NCBI RefSeq assembly: GCF_004360155.1
Contig: NZ_ML178724.1
Location: 628-64,627, forward strand
Reading direction: 5' to 3'
Source: Paraglaciecola marina
GTDB taxonomy: Bacteria > Pseudomonadota > Gammaproteobacteria > Enterobacterales > Alteromonadaceae
Length of the DNA stretch: 64,000 nt
The notes beneath the pieces were generated by a model. The model had not been told where the DNA came from. It saw only the letters and a program-made list of their open reading frames with translations, and did no database searches. Shown here one piece after another: positions 33,897 to 42,917 of this stretch; the first letter of the stretch is position 1; every line of letters starts with the position of its first letter. The position numbers were made by a program, and so were the translations under genes.

Positions 33897-34886
33897 ATGA
33901 CAACACAACATAAAACCGTCTCACATAATATGCCTAATGCTGTGCTTTGGGCTTTCAATCTAACGCAAACCGCCACACCTGTTACTGGGGATTTAAATGA
34001 GCTAGTGCAAACAACAGAAGGCTTTCGTTGGGTCCATTTACAAGCAGATGCCACAGACTCGGTAAGTTGTCTTTCGGCGTTAGGCCTTAAAGAAGAAATT
34101 GTAGAAGCTTTATGTACCACTGAAACTCGACCAAAGGCTTTGCAATTTGGTGAAGGAATGTTGATCTATTTACGAGGCATTAACCGTAATCCCGATGCTG
34201 ATCCCGAAGATATGGTATCTTTACGTCTCTGGCTTACTAAAGACAGCTTAATTTCGGTGAGACGAAAAAACCGCAAACTTCTGTCTTTGCTTGATGTAAA
34301 AGCAGAAGTCGAGCAAGGCTTAATACCCGAAAGCCCAGCAGACTTAATGTTAGACATAATAACAAAAATTGCAGATCGTATAAGTGAAACTGTCGACTTA
34401 CTAGATGAAGAGCTAACAGAGTTTGAAGCTCAAGAGCAATCCACTAAAGAGGACCGCTTAAAACTATCTAGTATGCGTCGTCAAGCCGCTGCAATCCGTC
34501 GTTACCTTGCGCCACAACGGGATGCCTTAGATGCAATTTACCGCTTCAATAAATCTTTAAGCCAAGCACAAATATTTGAGTTGCGAGATCAAACAGATCG
34601 TATGACCCGTTATGTAGAAGATTTGGATTTAGCCAAAGAACGGGCAATGGTGCTCCAAGACGAACTACGTAACCGTATAGCCGAGCAACAAGGCATGCGG
34701 ATGTATGTGCTGTCTTTGGTCACTGCAATCTTTTTACCGCTGTCATTTTTAACGGGGATTTTTGGGATGAATGTGGCGGGTCTTCCTGGTACAGAAAACC
34801 CTCAAGCCTTTAATTACTTAGCCACCAGCATGCTGATATTAGCCGTTATATTGCTTTTAAGCATGCTTTGGAAAAAATGGTTTTAG
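33897..34886 (+). CDS. CorA-superfamily metal transporter (ZntB-like)
   Basis: A 329-residue transporter. A cytosolic alpha/beta part (about 1-265) is followed by two membrane helices at the C terminus. The selectivity motif is FGMNVAGLPG, GMN with a following Gly-x-Pro as in ZntB rather than the YGMNF of CorA. The long helix with RQAAAIRRYLAPQRDAL fits this subgroup. Zinc or another divalent cation is the likely substrate. The ATG directly follows the mscS stop. Confidence 0.9.
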   Translation: MTTQHKTVSHNMPNAVLWAFNLTQTATPVTGDLNELVQTTEGFRWVHLQADATDSVSCLSALGLKEEIVEALCTTETRPKALQFGEGMLIYLRGINRNPDADPEDMVSLRLWLTKDSLISVRRKNRKLLSLLDVKAEVEQGLIPESPADLMLDIITKIADRISETVDLLDEELTEFEAQEQSTKEDRLKLSSMRRQAAAIRRYLAPQRDALDAIYRFNKSLSQAQIFELRDQTDRMTRYVEDLDLAKERAMVLQDELRNRIAEQQGMRMYVLSLVTAIFLPLSFLTGIFGMNVAGLPGTENPQAFNYLATSMLILAVILLLSMLWKKWF

Positions 34887-34924
34887 AGATGTTAACAGGC
34901 CCAAAATAACATCGCCTCCAGACA

Positions 34925-35932
34925 CTACAACCAATTAGTCAACTTAAACCCAATACCTAATCTTTGTGTATGATGATTGTAATAAATCAAGCTCTCACCG
35001 TACCCATTGAAATATTCCACATAACCTTGAATTTTGTCATTAATGGGGAACGACCACCCCAGCTGTAGGGCCCCCTTGTTATCACTACGCAGATTATTAC
35101 GTATCATTAACTCCAGCGAATGCTTGTCTGAAATACTCCACAAGCCACCAATTTCTCCATACCCCATATACTTTTCAATATTAGGGTTATCATCACCACT
35201 AGCATCAAGGGGGCTAGTTTTTTCATCTTCAGGAATTCGATACCAGCTTCTAAATCCCCACACAAAATGCTTAGTTGGGGCAAACGCAAAGCTCAATATA
35301 ATGCGGTTCCAGCTTCGAGATAACGAACCAGTTTGCCCATTAGATTGATGATTAAAAGACAAACTAGTTTGCTCAATAGGTAATAAACCTAATAACGACC
35401 AAGAATGATGGTAATTCAGAATTACTTCTGGTTCATAATTAGTTTCTCTAAAAGGCGCTGAAATTGCGCCATTATAGGCTTGCCACCAACTTGTAGCAGT
35501 AAAAGCAACTTGTAAGTCCAAGTCTTTAAACAACAAGTCTTGTGCTGCGAGATACTTTAAGGAAACTTGAAATTTTACTTCTACGTCGTCTAACTCTGAA
35601 TCAACGGGTAAGTCAGCATAGGGCTCTTGATTAATACTAGTTAAACTTGCAGGTATCACAAAGTTAGGTTTATGTGGAAGCATAGCAAAGGGGTTTTCTG
35701 ATGCGGCTCGCTCCAACTTTACCCGTTTGCTGAATAAATTAGCATCAGGATCTTGGCAAGTTTTTCTTATCTGGGCAACTGTTCGCTCAGATTTAGCGTT
35801 TTTAACCGCTTCTAACAAACATTCATTGAAAGTGTTAACTTCATCCGATTTTGACTCATATTCTGACTGAGCTAAGCTCAGATTTGCTACGCCCATCAAA
35901 CCAATAAACAGTAACTTTTTACCTAACTTCAT
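34925..35932 (-). CDS. pldA: Outer-membrane phospholipase A1 (second of two)
   Basis: A 335-residue OMPLA with a signal peptide (ends LSLAQS). After the signal it has a small Cys-containing segment (NECLLEAVKNAKS and IRKTCQDPD) absent from the first copy, which may form a disulfide. Catalytic residues are in NHQSNGQTGSLSRSWNR. Barrel motifs FRETNYEPE, RIPEDEK and GDDNPNIEKYMGY are shared with the paralogue at 30597. I choose the ATG at 35932, which starts the signal peptide directly; an in-frame ATG at 35962 adds ten residues. Confidence 0.9.
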   Translation of the reverse strand: MKLGKKLLFIGLMGVANLSLAQSEYESKSDEVNTFNECLLEAVKNAKSERTVAQIRKTCQDPDANLFSKRVKLERAASENPFAMLPHKPNFVIPASLTSINQEPYADLPVDSELDDVEVKFQVSLKYLAAQDLLFKDLDLQVAFTATSWWQAYNGAISAPFRETNYEPEVILNYHHSWSLLGLLPIEQTSLSFNHQSNGQTGSLSRSWNRIILSFAFAPTKHFVWGFRSWYRIPEDEKTSPLDASGDDNPNIEKYMGYGEIGGLWSISDKHSLELMIRNNLRSDNKGALQLGWSFPINDKIQGYVEYFNGYGESLIYYNHHTQRLGIGFKLTNWL

Positions 35933-36132
35933 TTTAAATTCCCATGGCGATAAAGGCGCCACTTACCTAATAAAAATTGTCGAGTCTTAAAAAGACCGCT
36001 ACTTTTGCCAAAGCTGGTACAAAATGCAAGAAAAGACTTCAATGAAAGTAGATTAGTAACAAAACTTTCATCAATGAATGGCATGCTCCAGAAGATACTT
36101 ATCGTTTTTAGTGCCTATAGCCTTGACCATCT

Positions 36133-37233
36133 ATGAATATATATTTTAAAAAAGACTCCATAAAAGCCCGACTTATATTAATCATCGCAATTTGTGTAGC
36201 AGGCATGTTGATCTTAGCTGCCAATCAAATACATGACACTAATAAACTTATTGAGCTTAATACTCAAAGTAAGGCTTTGTTAAACTTAAACGCACAATTA
36301 TTGCAGCTACGCCGACATGAAAAAGATTTTTTGCTGAGAAGCGATGTAAAGTATCAGGACTTATTTCAGCAACAAGCCGATGATTTTGAAACACAAGCTG
36401 CAGCTCTAGAATACTTTTTTACTTCAAAGAAAAATGAGCAGGCTATGTTTAACCATGTAAAGCAAAGCTTTTCGGACTATCGTCAAAAATTCATAGCACT
36501 AACTGAAGTTCAAAAACAAATAGGTCTAGATGAAAGTAGCGGATACCAAGGACAGTTTAGAAAAGCAACTCATAAGTTAGAACAACACCTTCAACAAAAC
36601 AGTTACCTTAAATTTCATTTAGCTTTATTACAATTAAGGCGCAATGAAAAAGATTTTATGTTACGTCACCAAGTTAAATATTTTGAGCAATATCAACAAG
36701 AGTACAGAGAGCTGCGACAAAACATAGCCAACACAGGAAACATCCAACTGCTCAGCCTTTTGGATAGTTATCAAGGGGGCTTTGCCCAATTAGTAGCGGC
36801 TCAGCAAAAATTAGGGCTAACGCATACCCAAGGCCTACAAGGTGCTTTTCGTGAACAAGCTCATAACACTGAAAATGCCTTAATAGTGTTAGATAAGTCC
36901 TTGGTAATGATACTTGAAGATACCCAACAAAAAGTGAAACGTAATAGCCTGTTAATCATGCTTGGAACATCGGCTGTTTTACTGACCTTATTGATTAGAA
37001 GTTTTATTACATTACAAAAAGCGTTTTCCACCTTTGTGATGTTTTTCTATCGATGTAAACGTGAATATCAACATATTGACGAACGCAAACAAGGTTTTTC
37101 AGAATTTAAATACTTAGCCACCATAGCCAATGAGATGATCGATGCTCGCCAAGAGATGGAACTTGAACTCAAAAAAGCTCAATTAAAAATTGCTGAACTA
37201 AAACAACAGCAACAAGCGCCCTCAGAAACTTAA
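36133..37233 (+). CDS. Membrane protein with HBM-type sensor domain and no output domain
   Basis: A 366-residue protein. A membrane helix at about 13-33 and another at about 276-298 enclose a long helical extracytoplasmic region. That region has two similar modules marked by LQLRRHEKDFLLRSDVKY and LQLRRNEKDFMLRHQVKY, the signature of the helical bimodular (HBM) sensor of chemoreceptors and kinases. After the second helix only about 65 residues of coiled coil remain, ending in a Gln-rich tail. No HAMP, MCP, kinase or GGDEF domain follows. It may signal through a partner. Confidence 0.8.
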   Translation: MNIYFKKDSIKARLILIIAICVAGMLILAANQIHDTNKLIELNTQSKALLNLNAQLLQLRRHEKDFLLRSDVKYQDLFQQQADDFETQAAALEYFFTSKKNEQAMFNHVKQSFSDYRQKFIALTEVQKQIGLDESSGYQGQFRKATHKLEQHLQQNSYLKFHLALLQLRRNEKDFMLRHQVKYFEQYQQEYRELRQNIANTGNIQLLSLLDSYQGGFAQLVAAQQKLGLTHTQGLQGAFREQAHNTENALIVLDKSLVMILEDTQQKVKRNSLLIMLGTSAVLLTLLIRSFITLQKAFSTFVMFFYRCKREYQHIDERKQGFSEFKYLATIANEMIDARQEMELELKKAQLKIAELKQQQQAPSET

Positions 37234-37293
37234 TACATAACCTAAGTGAAGGATATCCTGGGGGCGTTAATTATAAGCGGCAACTAAGGCCAA

Positions 37294-37887
37294 TTATACG
37301 CAGGTGTCAGTTTCTTCAGTGGTGAGCTCTTTGATTAATTCCTGGCTGCCATCTGGGTAAACCTGAATTAGGTTTGTTCCTTTAAGCCCACATAGGTTAT
37401 TCCAAGCAATCACTACTCTATAACCTTCATCATTTTCTTCAAATGTTTCGGGCACAGAATAATCAACTGCAAGAAGATGATATAACTCAGCTTCTGTATC
37501 TATGTCTCCAAAAAAATCCACTAAGTCAGTCATAGACTCAATCACAAAACTTGAGTCATTTAGTAGCGCCACTCCATAAAGAGGGCAATATTCAGGTAAA
37601 CATTGTGCGTCGTAGCCATTGTTGGTATCTGCGGTATCTAAAAGCGCGACCTGCTCCGTGCTTAAATCAGTATAAATCTCAGCATCAAATTGAATCAGTA
37701 CTTCATCAGCCTGTTCGTCTTGACCGTATAGATTACCGCGACGTTTTTCCCAATAGATATAACTATCGCTAAGGTTAAAGTCAGCTAATTGGTATTCATC
37801 GGCAAAAGCTTGCTTGGGTAAGTCGTCAGAGTCATTACAGCTTAAACATAACAAAGACAAAATGGTAAGGGCTAAATACAGTTTCAT
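37294..37887 (-). CDS. Lipoprotein of unknown function
   Basis: A 197-residue protein with a signal peptide and lipobox LLCLSC (Cys at about residue 17). The mature part is strongly acidic and has four further Cys (CLPEYC in the middle, CGLKG near residue 163, and the last-but-one residue), suggesting disulfides. I do not recognise a family. It stands between the HBM protein gene (convergent) and acr3 (same strand, 45 bases upstream). Confidence 0.7.
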   Translation of the reverse strand: MKLYLALTILSLLCLSCNDSDDLPKQAFADEYQLADFNLSDSYIYWEKRRGNLYGQDEQADEVLIQFDAEIYTDLSTEQVALLDTADTNNGYDAQCLPEYCPLYGVALLNDSSFVIESMTDLVDFFGDIDTEAELYHLLAVDYSVPETFEENDEGYRVVIAWNNLCGLKGTNLIQVYPDGSQELIKELTTEETDTCV

Positions 37888-37932
37888 TAGATATCCATAT
37901 AAATGAGATTATTAGATCTTATCCTACCTTAA

Positions 37933-38967
37933 TTAATCAAACCAGTGTCGAGTTTTATTGGCAAAGTACACCAATGACAACATCACTGGTACCTCAACTA
38001 ACACTCCAACCACAGTGGCCAGCGCTGCACCTGAATGCAAACCAAACAAAGATATTGCCACGGCGACAGCTAACTCAAAAAAATTAGAAGTGCCTATCAT
38101 ACTAGCTGGTGCAGCTACATTGTGGGGCAACTTTAAACGTTTAGCGATAAAATAAGCGATAGCAAAAATACCGTAAGTTTGAATAATTAATGGAATAGCA
38201 ATTAGCACAATAGTTTGTGGCTGTTCTAAAATACTTTGAGCTTGAAAGCCAAACAACAACACAACGGTTGCAAGTAAACCAATTATCGACCATGGCTTTA
38301 GTTTGCCCACAAAATTATCAATGGCCTTAGCACCAGCTTCACTTGAATCTTGATGTTTTTTATCCAATGCAGAGCGTGTCACGGCCCCCGCAATTAAGGG
38401 TAATAACACGTATAAAACCACAGATAGCAATAAGGTATTCCATGGCACCTCAATGTCGCTCACACCCAGTAATAACGCAGTAAGCGGAGCAAAAGCAAAT
38501 ACCATAATAATGTCGTTTATTGATACCTGTACTAGAGTGTAGTTGGCGTCACCTTTAGTCATTTGACTCCACACAAATACCATAGCAGTACAAGGAGCTA
38601 CGCCCAGTAAAATCATGCCTGCTATGTATTCATTAGCTGATTGAGGGTCAACCCAGCCGGCAAAGAAGCCTTTAAAAAATAACCAACCTAAGGCAGCCAT
38701 AGTAAAAGGCTTAATTAACCAATTGACCACTAATGTTAACGCCAACCCTTTTGGCTTTTTACCTACATCCTTGATTGAAGAGAAGTCGATTTGGATCATC
38801 ATGGGGTAAACCATTAACCAAATTAGTACGGCAACCACAATATTCACATGGGCATATTCTAGCCCAGCAACCAATTCAAATACTGCAGGAACATAACTAC
38901 CTAGCACTACACCTGCAACGATACACAAGCCCACCCAAACAGATAGGTAGCGTTCAAATAACCCCAT
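37933..38967 (-). CDS. acr3: Arsenite efflux permease Acr3
   Basis: A 344-residue carrier with about ten membrane helices. The family motifs are visible: [27 protein letters not shown] with the essential Cys, and [18 protein letters not shown] near the C terminus. It exports arsenite. Last gene of the minus-strand ars operon, 11 bases after arsH. Confidence 0.95.
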   Translation of the reverse strand: MGLFERYLSVWVGLCIVAGVVLGSYVPAVFELVAGLEYAHVNIVVAVLIWLMVYPMMIQIDFSSIKDVGKKPKGLALTLVVNWLIKPFTMAALGWLFFKGFFAGWVDPQSANEYIAGMILLGVAPCTAMVFVWSQMTKGDANYTLVQVSINDIIMVFAFAPLTALLLGVSDIEVPWNTLLLSVVLYVLLPLIAGAVTRSALDKKHQDSSEAGAKAIDNFVGKLKPWSIIGLLATVVLLFGFQAQSILEQPQTIVLIAIPLIIQTYGIFAIAYFIAKRLKLPHNVAAPASMIGTSNFFELAVAVAISLFGLHSGAALATVVGVLVEVPVMLSLVYFANKTRHWFD

Positions 38968-38978
38968 GGTAACTCTCC

Positions 38979-39698
38979 TTAAATTGACCGCTGATTTACA
39001 CGTTGACTAAGCTTTTCTGCCGACTCAACTCGCTCCGAATAGCGGTCAACCAGATACTCAGCATTGTCTCGGGTAAGCAGGGTAAACTTCACCAACTCCT
39101 CAAGTACATCCACAATACGGTTGTAATAGGAGGATGGCTTCATGCGATCATTATCATCAAACTCCATAAAGGCTTTCGCTACTGAGGATTGATTAGGTAT
39201 GGTAAGCATACGCATCCAGCGGCCAAGCACGCGCATTTGGTTTACGGCATTAAACGACTGTGAGCCTCCACACACTTGCATCACTGCTAAGGTTTTGCCT
39301 TGTGTAGGACGCACTGCACCAACACTCAAAGGCACCCAATCAATTTGGCTTTTTAAAATACCTGTCATAGAACCGTGTCGCTCTGGCGAGCACCACACCT
39401 GGCCTTCAGACCACATCATCAGTTCTCTAAGCTCTACCACTTTGGGGTGTGTAGGCTCGTCACCGTCTGGCAATGGCAAACCAGTTGGGTCAAATATTTT
39501 TGGTTCTGCCCCCATTTTTTCTAATAAACGGGCTGACTCTTCAACCACTAAACGGCTAAATGAACGTTCACGTAATGAGCCATAAAGTAACAATATTTTA
39601 GGCTTATGGCTTGATGAAGAGTTTGCAAACTTGCTGGCTCTAGGTTGGCTAAACCGCGCCTCATCAATACAAGGAAGCAAGGTGTCTTTTATGCTCAT
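38979..39698 (-). CDS. arsH: ArsH, NADPH-dependent FMN flavoprotein
   Basis: A 239-residue flavodoxin-fold protein. The FMN phosphate loop is [15 protein letters not shown], and later motifs are [20 protein letters not shown] and [15 protein letters not shown]. ArsH oxidises methyl-As(III) or reduces quinones/azo dyes. Its start shares a base with the arsC stop, so the two are coupled. Confidence 0.94.
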   Translation of the reverse strand: MSIKDTLLPCIDEARFSQPRASKFANSSSSHKPKILLLYGSLRERSFSRLVVEESARLLEKMGAEPKIFDPTGLPLPDGDEPTHPKVVELRELMMWSEGQVWCSPERHGSMTGILKSQIDWVPLSVGAVRPTQGKTLAVMQVCGGSQSFNAVNQMRVLGRWMRMLTIPNQSSVAKAFMEFDDNDRMKPSSYYNRIVDVLEELVKFTLLTRDNAEYLVDRYSERVESAEKLSQRVNQRSI

Positions 39699-40168
39699 TA
39701 ATTCGCTCCTAAGTTTTCCAAAGCAAGCTTTAATGCTTTCTTATCTTTCACATCGGCATCAATTTTTGCTAGTTGATCAACACGTTTTCTAATTTCAGCA
39801 ATGGTTGCACGGAATGCATCTGCAAGCTGTTCTTCAGTCCCTTCTAATTTAGATGGGTCTGTTAAGCCCCAATGGACATTTACACTATTACCAAACCATA
39901 CAGGGCAAGACTCACCAGCAGCAGAGTCACATACCGTCACTACTATATCTGCATCAAAATCTTCAAACTCATCCCATGACTGACTCATTAAGCCTTCAGT
40001 CGAAATACCCGCTTCTTGCAAGTATTTAATAGATAAAGGATGCACTTCGCCAACAGGCTGACTACCTGCACTTTTTGCTTCAATTATGCCTTGTGCAAAA
40101 TGATTAGTAATCGCCTCTGACAAAATGCTGCGACAGCGGTTATGGGTACATATATATAAAATTTTCAC
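39698..40168 (-). CDS. arsC: Arsenate reductase ArsC (LMW-phosphatase type)
   Basis: A 156-residue thioredoxin- or glutathione-coupled arsenate reductase. The P-loop CTHNRCRS holds the nucleophilic Cys and Arg; [15 protein letters not shown] carries the other two Cys. I place the start at GTG 40168 (AAGGA seven bases upstream); this gives the usual [10 protein letters not shown] opening. The frame is open upstream into arsR. Confidence 0.93.
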   Translation of the reverse strand: MKILYICTHNRCRSILSEAITNHFAQGIIEAKSAGSQPVGEVHPLSIKYLQEAGISTEGLMSQSWDEFEDFDADIVVTVCDSAAGESCPVWFGNSVNVHWGLTDPSKLEGTEEQLADAFRATIAEIRKRVDQLAKIDADVKDKKALKLALENLGAN

Positions 40169-40188
40169 TGGGTTTTCCTTAATTGACG

Positions 40189-40524
40189 TTAACAACAGGA
40201 GGGTAAATTTTTACTGATATTCAAATTGTTCAGGCAACTCGATAAATACTCGGTATTACTTTCAGCTGTAGTTTTTAAAACATCTACAGACCACTCGGGC
40301 AATGAAGGGTTAAGCCGATAAAACACCCACTTACCTCGCCTTTCATCCTGCAACAGCCCACATTTACGTAACTCAGCGAGATGTCTAGATACTTTAGGCT
40401 GGCTCAGTTTAAGGGCGCTAATAAGATCACACACACACAGTTCTGACTGCATAGTGATAAGTAACAAACACTTTAATCTAGTGTCTTCTGACAAACATTT
40501 ATAAAAGGATACTGGGGTGATCAT
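40189..40524 (-). CDS. arsR: ArsR-family arsenic-responsive repressor
   Basis: A 111-residue winged-helix repressor. The metalloid site is ELCVCDLISAL in the recognition-side helix, the classical ArsR type with Cys-x-Cys. LSQPKVSRHLAELRKCGLL is the DNA-reading helix. The C terminus adds a Cys pair. The ATG at 40524 is preceded by GGGAGA; an upstream in-frame ATG at 40572 lies inside the operator and would be transcribed only partly. It represses its own operon until arsenite or antimonite binds. Confidence 0.94.
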   Translation of the reverse strand: MITPVSFYKCLSEDTRLKCLLLITMQSELCVCDLISALKLSQPKVSRHLAELRKCGLLQDERRGKWVFYRLNPSLPEWSVDVLKTTAESNTEYLSSCLNNLNISKNLPSCC

Positions 40525-40540
40525 AATATTCTCCCTCAAA

Positions 40541-40576
40541 ACATATGAAATATCATATATATGATATTTCATATGT
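40541..40576. promoter_or_regulatory. 36-bp perfect palindrome, probable ArsR operator
   Basis: Each half reads ACATATGAAATATCATAT inward, with no mismatch and no spacer. It begins 16 bases before the arsR ATG. ArsR dimers bind such AT-rich dyads; the length could hold two dimers. Confidence 0.75.
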
Positions 40577-40744
40577 CAAAGATTAAAACAGATAAAAACA
40601 AGATGGAGCAGGTTGAGGCAGAACAAAGCAGAATGAAACTGCGTACAGCAGACATATCGGAAATTGTCTGGCTGTCTAGATAAAGATCTGTTTTTCAATC
40701 GAGAGCGAATGGGATAATTTGACGTCATGGACGGGGGAAAATGA

Positions 40745-40888
40745 GTTACTCAATTTAATTTTGATCTGCCCCTTTTATATTTTGTGGCTCTAGGTAGTGA
40801 AAGGTTTAAGAATGAGCGGACATCACTAACAGGAAGAAGATTATCTGCTTTACCTCCCAGTAGAAAACCTGGCTGGCGTAAAGTTTAA
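40745..40888 (+). pseudogene. Remnant of a REP-associated (Y1/IS200-like) transposase gene
   Basis: A 47-codon frame without a start codon, closed by a TAA at 40886, encodes DLPLLYFVALGSERFKNE, then TGRRLSALPPSRKPGWRKV. The piece GSERFKNE...LTGRR is what I know as the C terminus of REP-associated tyrosine transposases. The rest of the protein is absent. A 36-codon frame from 40573 to about 40683, and 130 empty bases after 40888, complete this gene-poor stretch between arsR and 41019. Confidence 0.5.
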
Positions 40889-41018
40889 TGTATTTAACCT
40901 TCTTCTGACCCTAGATACTTATTTTATTTTCACATCCCTACAATATTTACCAACGCAGACTTCAATCACATGTTTATATTGAGTTAAGTGAAACGAGTTT
41001 AACTGTGTAACGCTCCAT

Positions 41019-41438
41019 TCATAATCCGAATTCTCTGAACAATAGAAAAAAGCTTTTTCCTCTAACATCACAATTTATAGAAAGGTCTCCACGTAAATTT
41101 CCAGCTCTGTCAAATATAAATAGTTGTGAGACATCAGAAACCATCAAAGTCGATATGCCAATTAAATAATGCAAATTTTCAGTCCATTTCATGGCAACTA
41201 AACGAGGTGATTTTTGAATTATGCTTTTTGTCTGTCTTTTTAAATCGAGTATTTCTAAGTTAGAGAAAGTCAAAATTTGATGTTTTATTGCGTTATATTT
41301 TATCCCATATTCATGTAATGCTAATAAATTCTCTCCTTTGGAGAATACATTCATAGAACCAGAATAAGAGTGGGGCTTTGCAAAAATAGCAGGAATAGAT
41401 AAAAAGCAAATCATCACAAGTAACGCTTTGATTATCAT
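41019..41438 (-). CDS. Exported protein of unknown function
   Basis: A 139-residue protein with a signal peptide (MIIKALLVMICFLSIPAIFA) and a beta-rich remainder (LFIFDRAGNLRGDLSINCD). No family recognised. The ATG at 41438 overlaps the stop of a small upstream frame in ATGA; an in-frame TTG at 41450 is less likely. AT-rich, part of an island of orphan genes on the minus strand. Confidence 0.55.
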   Translation of the reverse strand: MIIKALLVMICFLSIPAIFAKPHSYSGSMNVFSKGENLLALHEYGIKYNAIKHQILTFSNLEILDLKRQTKSIIQKSPRLVAMKWTENLHYLIGISTLMVSDVSQLFIFDRAGNLRGDLSINCDVRGKSFFLLFREFGL

Positions 41439-41557
41439 AAACCGATCCAACCTTCTTTTAAAGTAGATCCGTTGGGCACTTCAGCAAATGGAGTTCTGCT
41501 TCTTACTGCCGCAAACGCATGATCTAATTCATGGTTCAAAAGCCTCAATCCTCTCAT
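41435..41557 (-). CDS. Possible 40-residue protein with HExxH motif
   Basis: An ATG frame of 41 codons encodes MRGLRLLNHELDHAFAAVRS and then TPFAEVPNGSTLKEGWIGL. HELDH fits the HExxH zinc-protease pattern. AAGGAG lies 11 bases before the ATG, and its stop overlaps the next gene's ATG (ATGA). The frame remains open for 25 sense codons before the ATG, so this may be the end of a larger lost gene. Confidence 0.4.
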   Translation of the reverse strand: MRGLRLLNHELDHAFAAVRSRTPFAEVPNGSTLKEGWIGL

Positions 41558-41598
41558 CTCGACAAAAACTCCTTCAGCTAATTGAAACCCTAATCCAT

Positions 41599-42126
41599 TT
41601 ATATTGAATTGGATATATTCTTGTTACTTCTAGAATCGATGAATTGAACAGTACTTGATACTTTATTGTCAAAAAAGCCAGTCCATTCCATATACAATTC
41701 TTTTGCAAGCTCATTTTTTTCTTCACTACTAAAAAAAACTTTAGCTAGGCTCAATTTATTCTTATCCATGATTGTTATGCTTCTTACATTCCGCCAAGGA
41801 ATGTAAAGACCAGAATATAACTTGAAGTGTATACCATCGACGTCCATGTATACCTGACAATCGAGTGGCTTATTTTTAAAAATAAAATCTGACATTTCAT
41901 GATACTCATCTAAAACACTTTCTGAAATTGAAAACGGTTTAATATATGTTTCTAGAGCTAGGCGACGCTTTTGATTTATCCAGCCTAAATAAAGGGTAGG
42001 GAAAAACCACCATGAAAAAACTACAAATACAGCCCACCAAATATTATGTTCTTTATAAGCATAATAAATGGAAAACAAAAACAAGCTTAAAATAAGTAAA
42101 GCTCTAATAATTTTTAAAATTTTCAT
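41599..42126 (-). CDS. Membrane protein with C-terminal PH-like part, unknown
   Basis: A 175-residue protein: two membrane helices near residues 5-22 and 28-48, then a soluble part with the strand pattern VYMDVDGIHFKLYSGLYIPW, reminiscent of bacterial PH/YcxB-like domains. No family name is secure. Its layout matches that of the protein at 42350 although the sequences differ. Its stop is 42 bases before the small HExxH frame. Confidence 0.55.
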   Translation of the reverse strand: MKILKIIRALLILSLFLFSIYYAYKEHNIWWAVFVVFSWWFFPTLYLGWINQKRRLALETYIKPFSISESVLDEYHEMSDFIFKNKPLDCQVYMDVDGIHFKLYSGLYIPWRNVRSITIMDKNKLSLAKVFFSSEEKNELAKELYMEWTGFFDNKVSSTVQFIDSRSNKNISNSI

Positions 42127-42222
42127 AAAACATCATTTTTTAGGTTGGTTAATCGCATAGTCTGACTCGACTGGTCTTTCCGTTGAAAAACTGACTAGGC
42201 TTTATGTTCCCCGTTTATCAAT

Positions 42223-42328
42223 ATCGGGGGCAGAACAAGGTTGAATAATCCTTAGGCTATACTCGATATTTGGTTAACTCAGAGCTATGGAAATACTATG
42301 AGCCGTTTACCTCGTATCTGCCCCCGAT
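42223..42328. repeat. 106-base segment bounded by 12-bp inverted repeats
   Basis: ATCGGGGGCAGA at 42223-42234 and its exact complement TCTGCCCCCGAT at 42317-42328. The left end adds a small hairpin with CCCCG at 42209. GC-rich ends in AT-rich DNA, in the intergenic space between two orphan genes, suggest a MITE- or REP-like element. Confidence 0.45.
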
Positions 42329-42349
42329 GGCGTGTGTATTTATGGCTGA

Positions 42350-42802
42350 TTATTCAATAATCGTTACCGAAGGTAGCTTCAGGCCTATATGCCGCTTTAA
42401 CTCATCCGCCTGCTCAGAAGCAAAACTGAAATTAGGAAAAATCCCTGGTTTTATGTGATTAAAGGGGAGCGAGCAGTAAGCAATATTGTCTTGAACATCA
42501 ATAGCGACTCGCTTTACTTTTTCTAAGGGCAGTTTGCTATCACCAATAATTACCAGATTATTTTCTATTCTAAAGTGTTCCACCGGGTTGCTTACCCGGT
42601 TATTCATCTCTTCTTGCTTAAAGATAGTCCAATAGAGGGGTAATAAGAATAGGTTTGTTATCCCAGAGAGAACCAATATTGATAGAGACTCATCTGTCAA
42701 TCCAAGATAGGCTAAATATACAAACATCATTAGCAACCACAAGCTAAAAATTCGGCGTTGCGACGAGGATAGTTTTTTCAAATGTAGAGTGCTCATAGCC
42801 AT
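42350..42802 (-). CDS. Membrane protein with PH-like part, unknown
   Basis: A 150-residue protein: two membrane helices (about 19-36 and 43-60) and a soluble beta part (FRIENNLVIIGDSKLPLEKV). Same layout as the 41599 protein. AAGGAC precedes the ATG. The inverted-repeat element lies just after the stop. Function unknown. Confidence 0.55.
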   Translation of the reverse strand: MAMSTLHLKKLSSSQRRIFSLWLLMMFVYLAYLGLTDESLSILVLSGITNLFLLPLYWTIFKQEEMNNRVSNPVEHFRIENNLVIIGDSKLPLEKVKRVAIDVQDNIAYCSLPFNHIKPGIFPNFSFASEQADELKRHIGLKLPSVTIIE

Positions 42803-42917
42803 TTATTTGTCCTTCTTTCACAGTTTTTAACACCAGCGCGTTTCAACCATACATACCCCTGAGTGTTTTATTGTTGCAATTAATTTTATGGTTCACATTC
42901 TAAGGCTAAGTAATAAA

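Noticed and set aside
35946-35961. GGCGC-type sigma-54-like match before the second pldA
   Set aside because: It lies within about 15 bases of the start codon, leaving no room for a leader with ribosome site.
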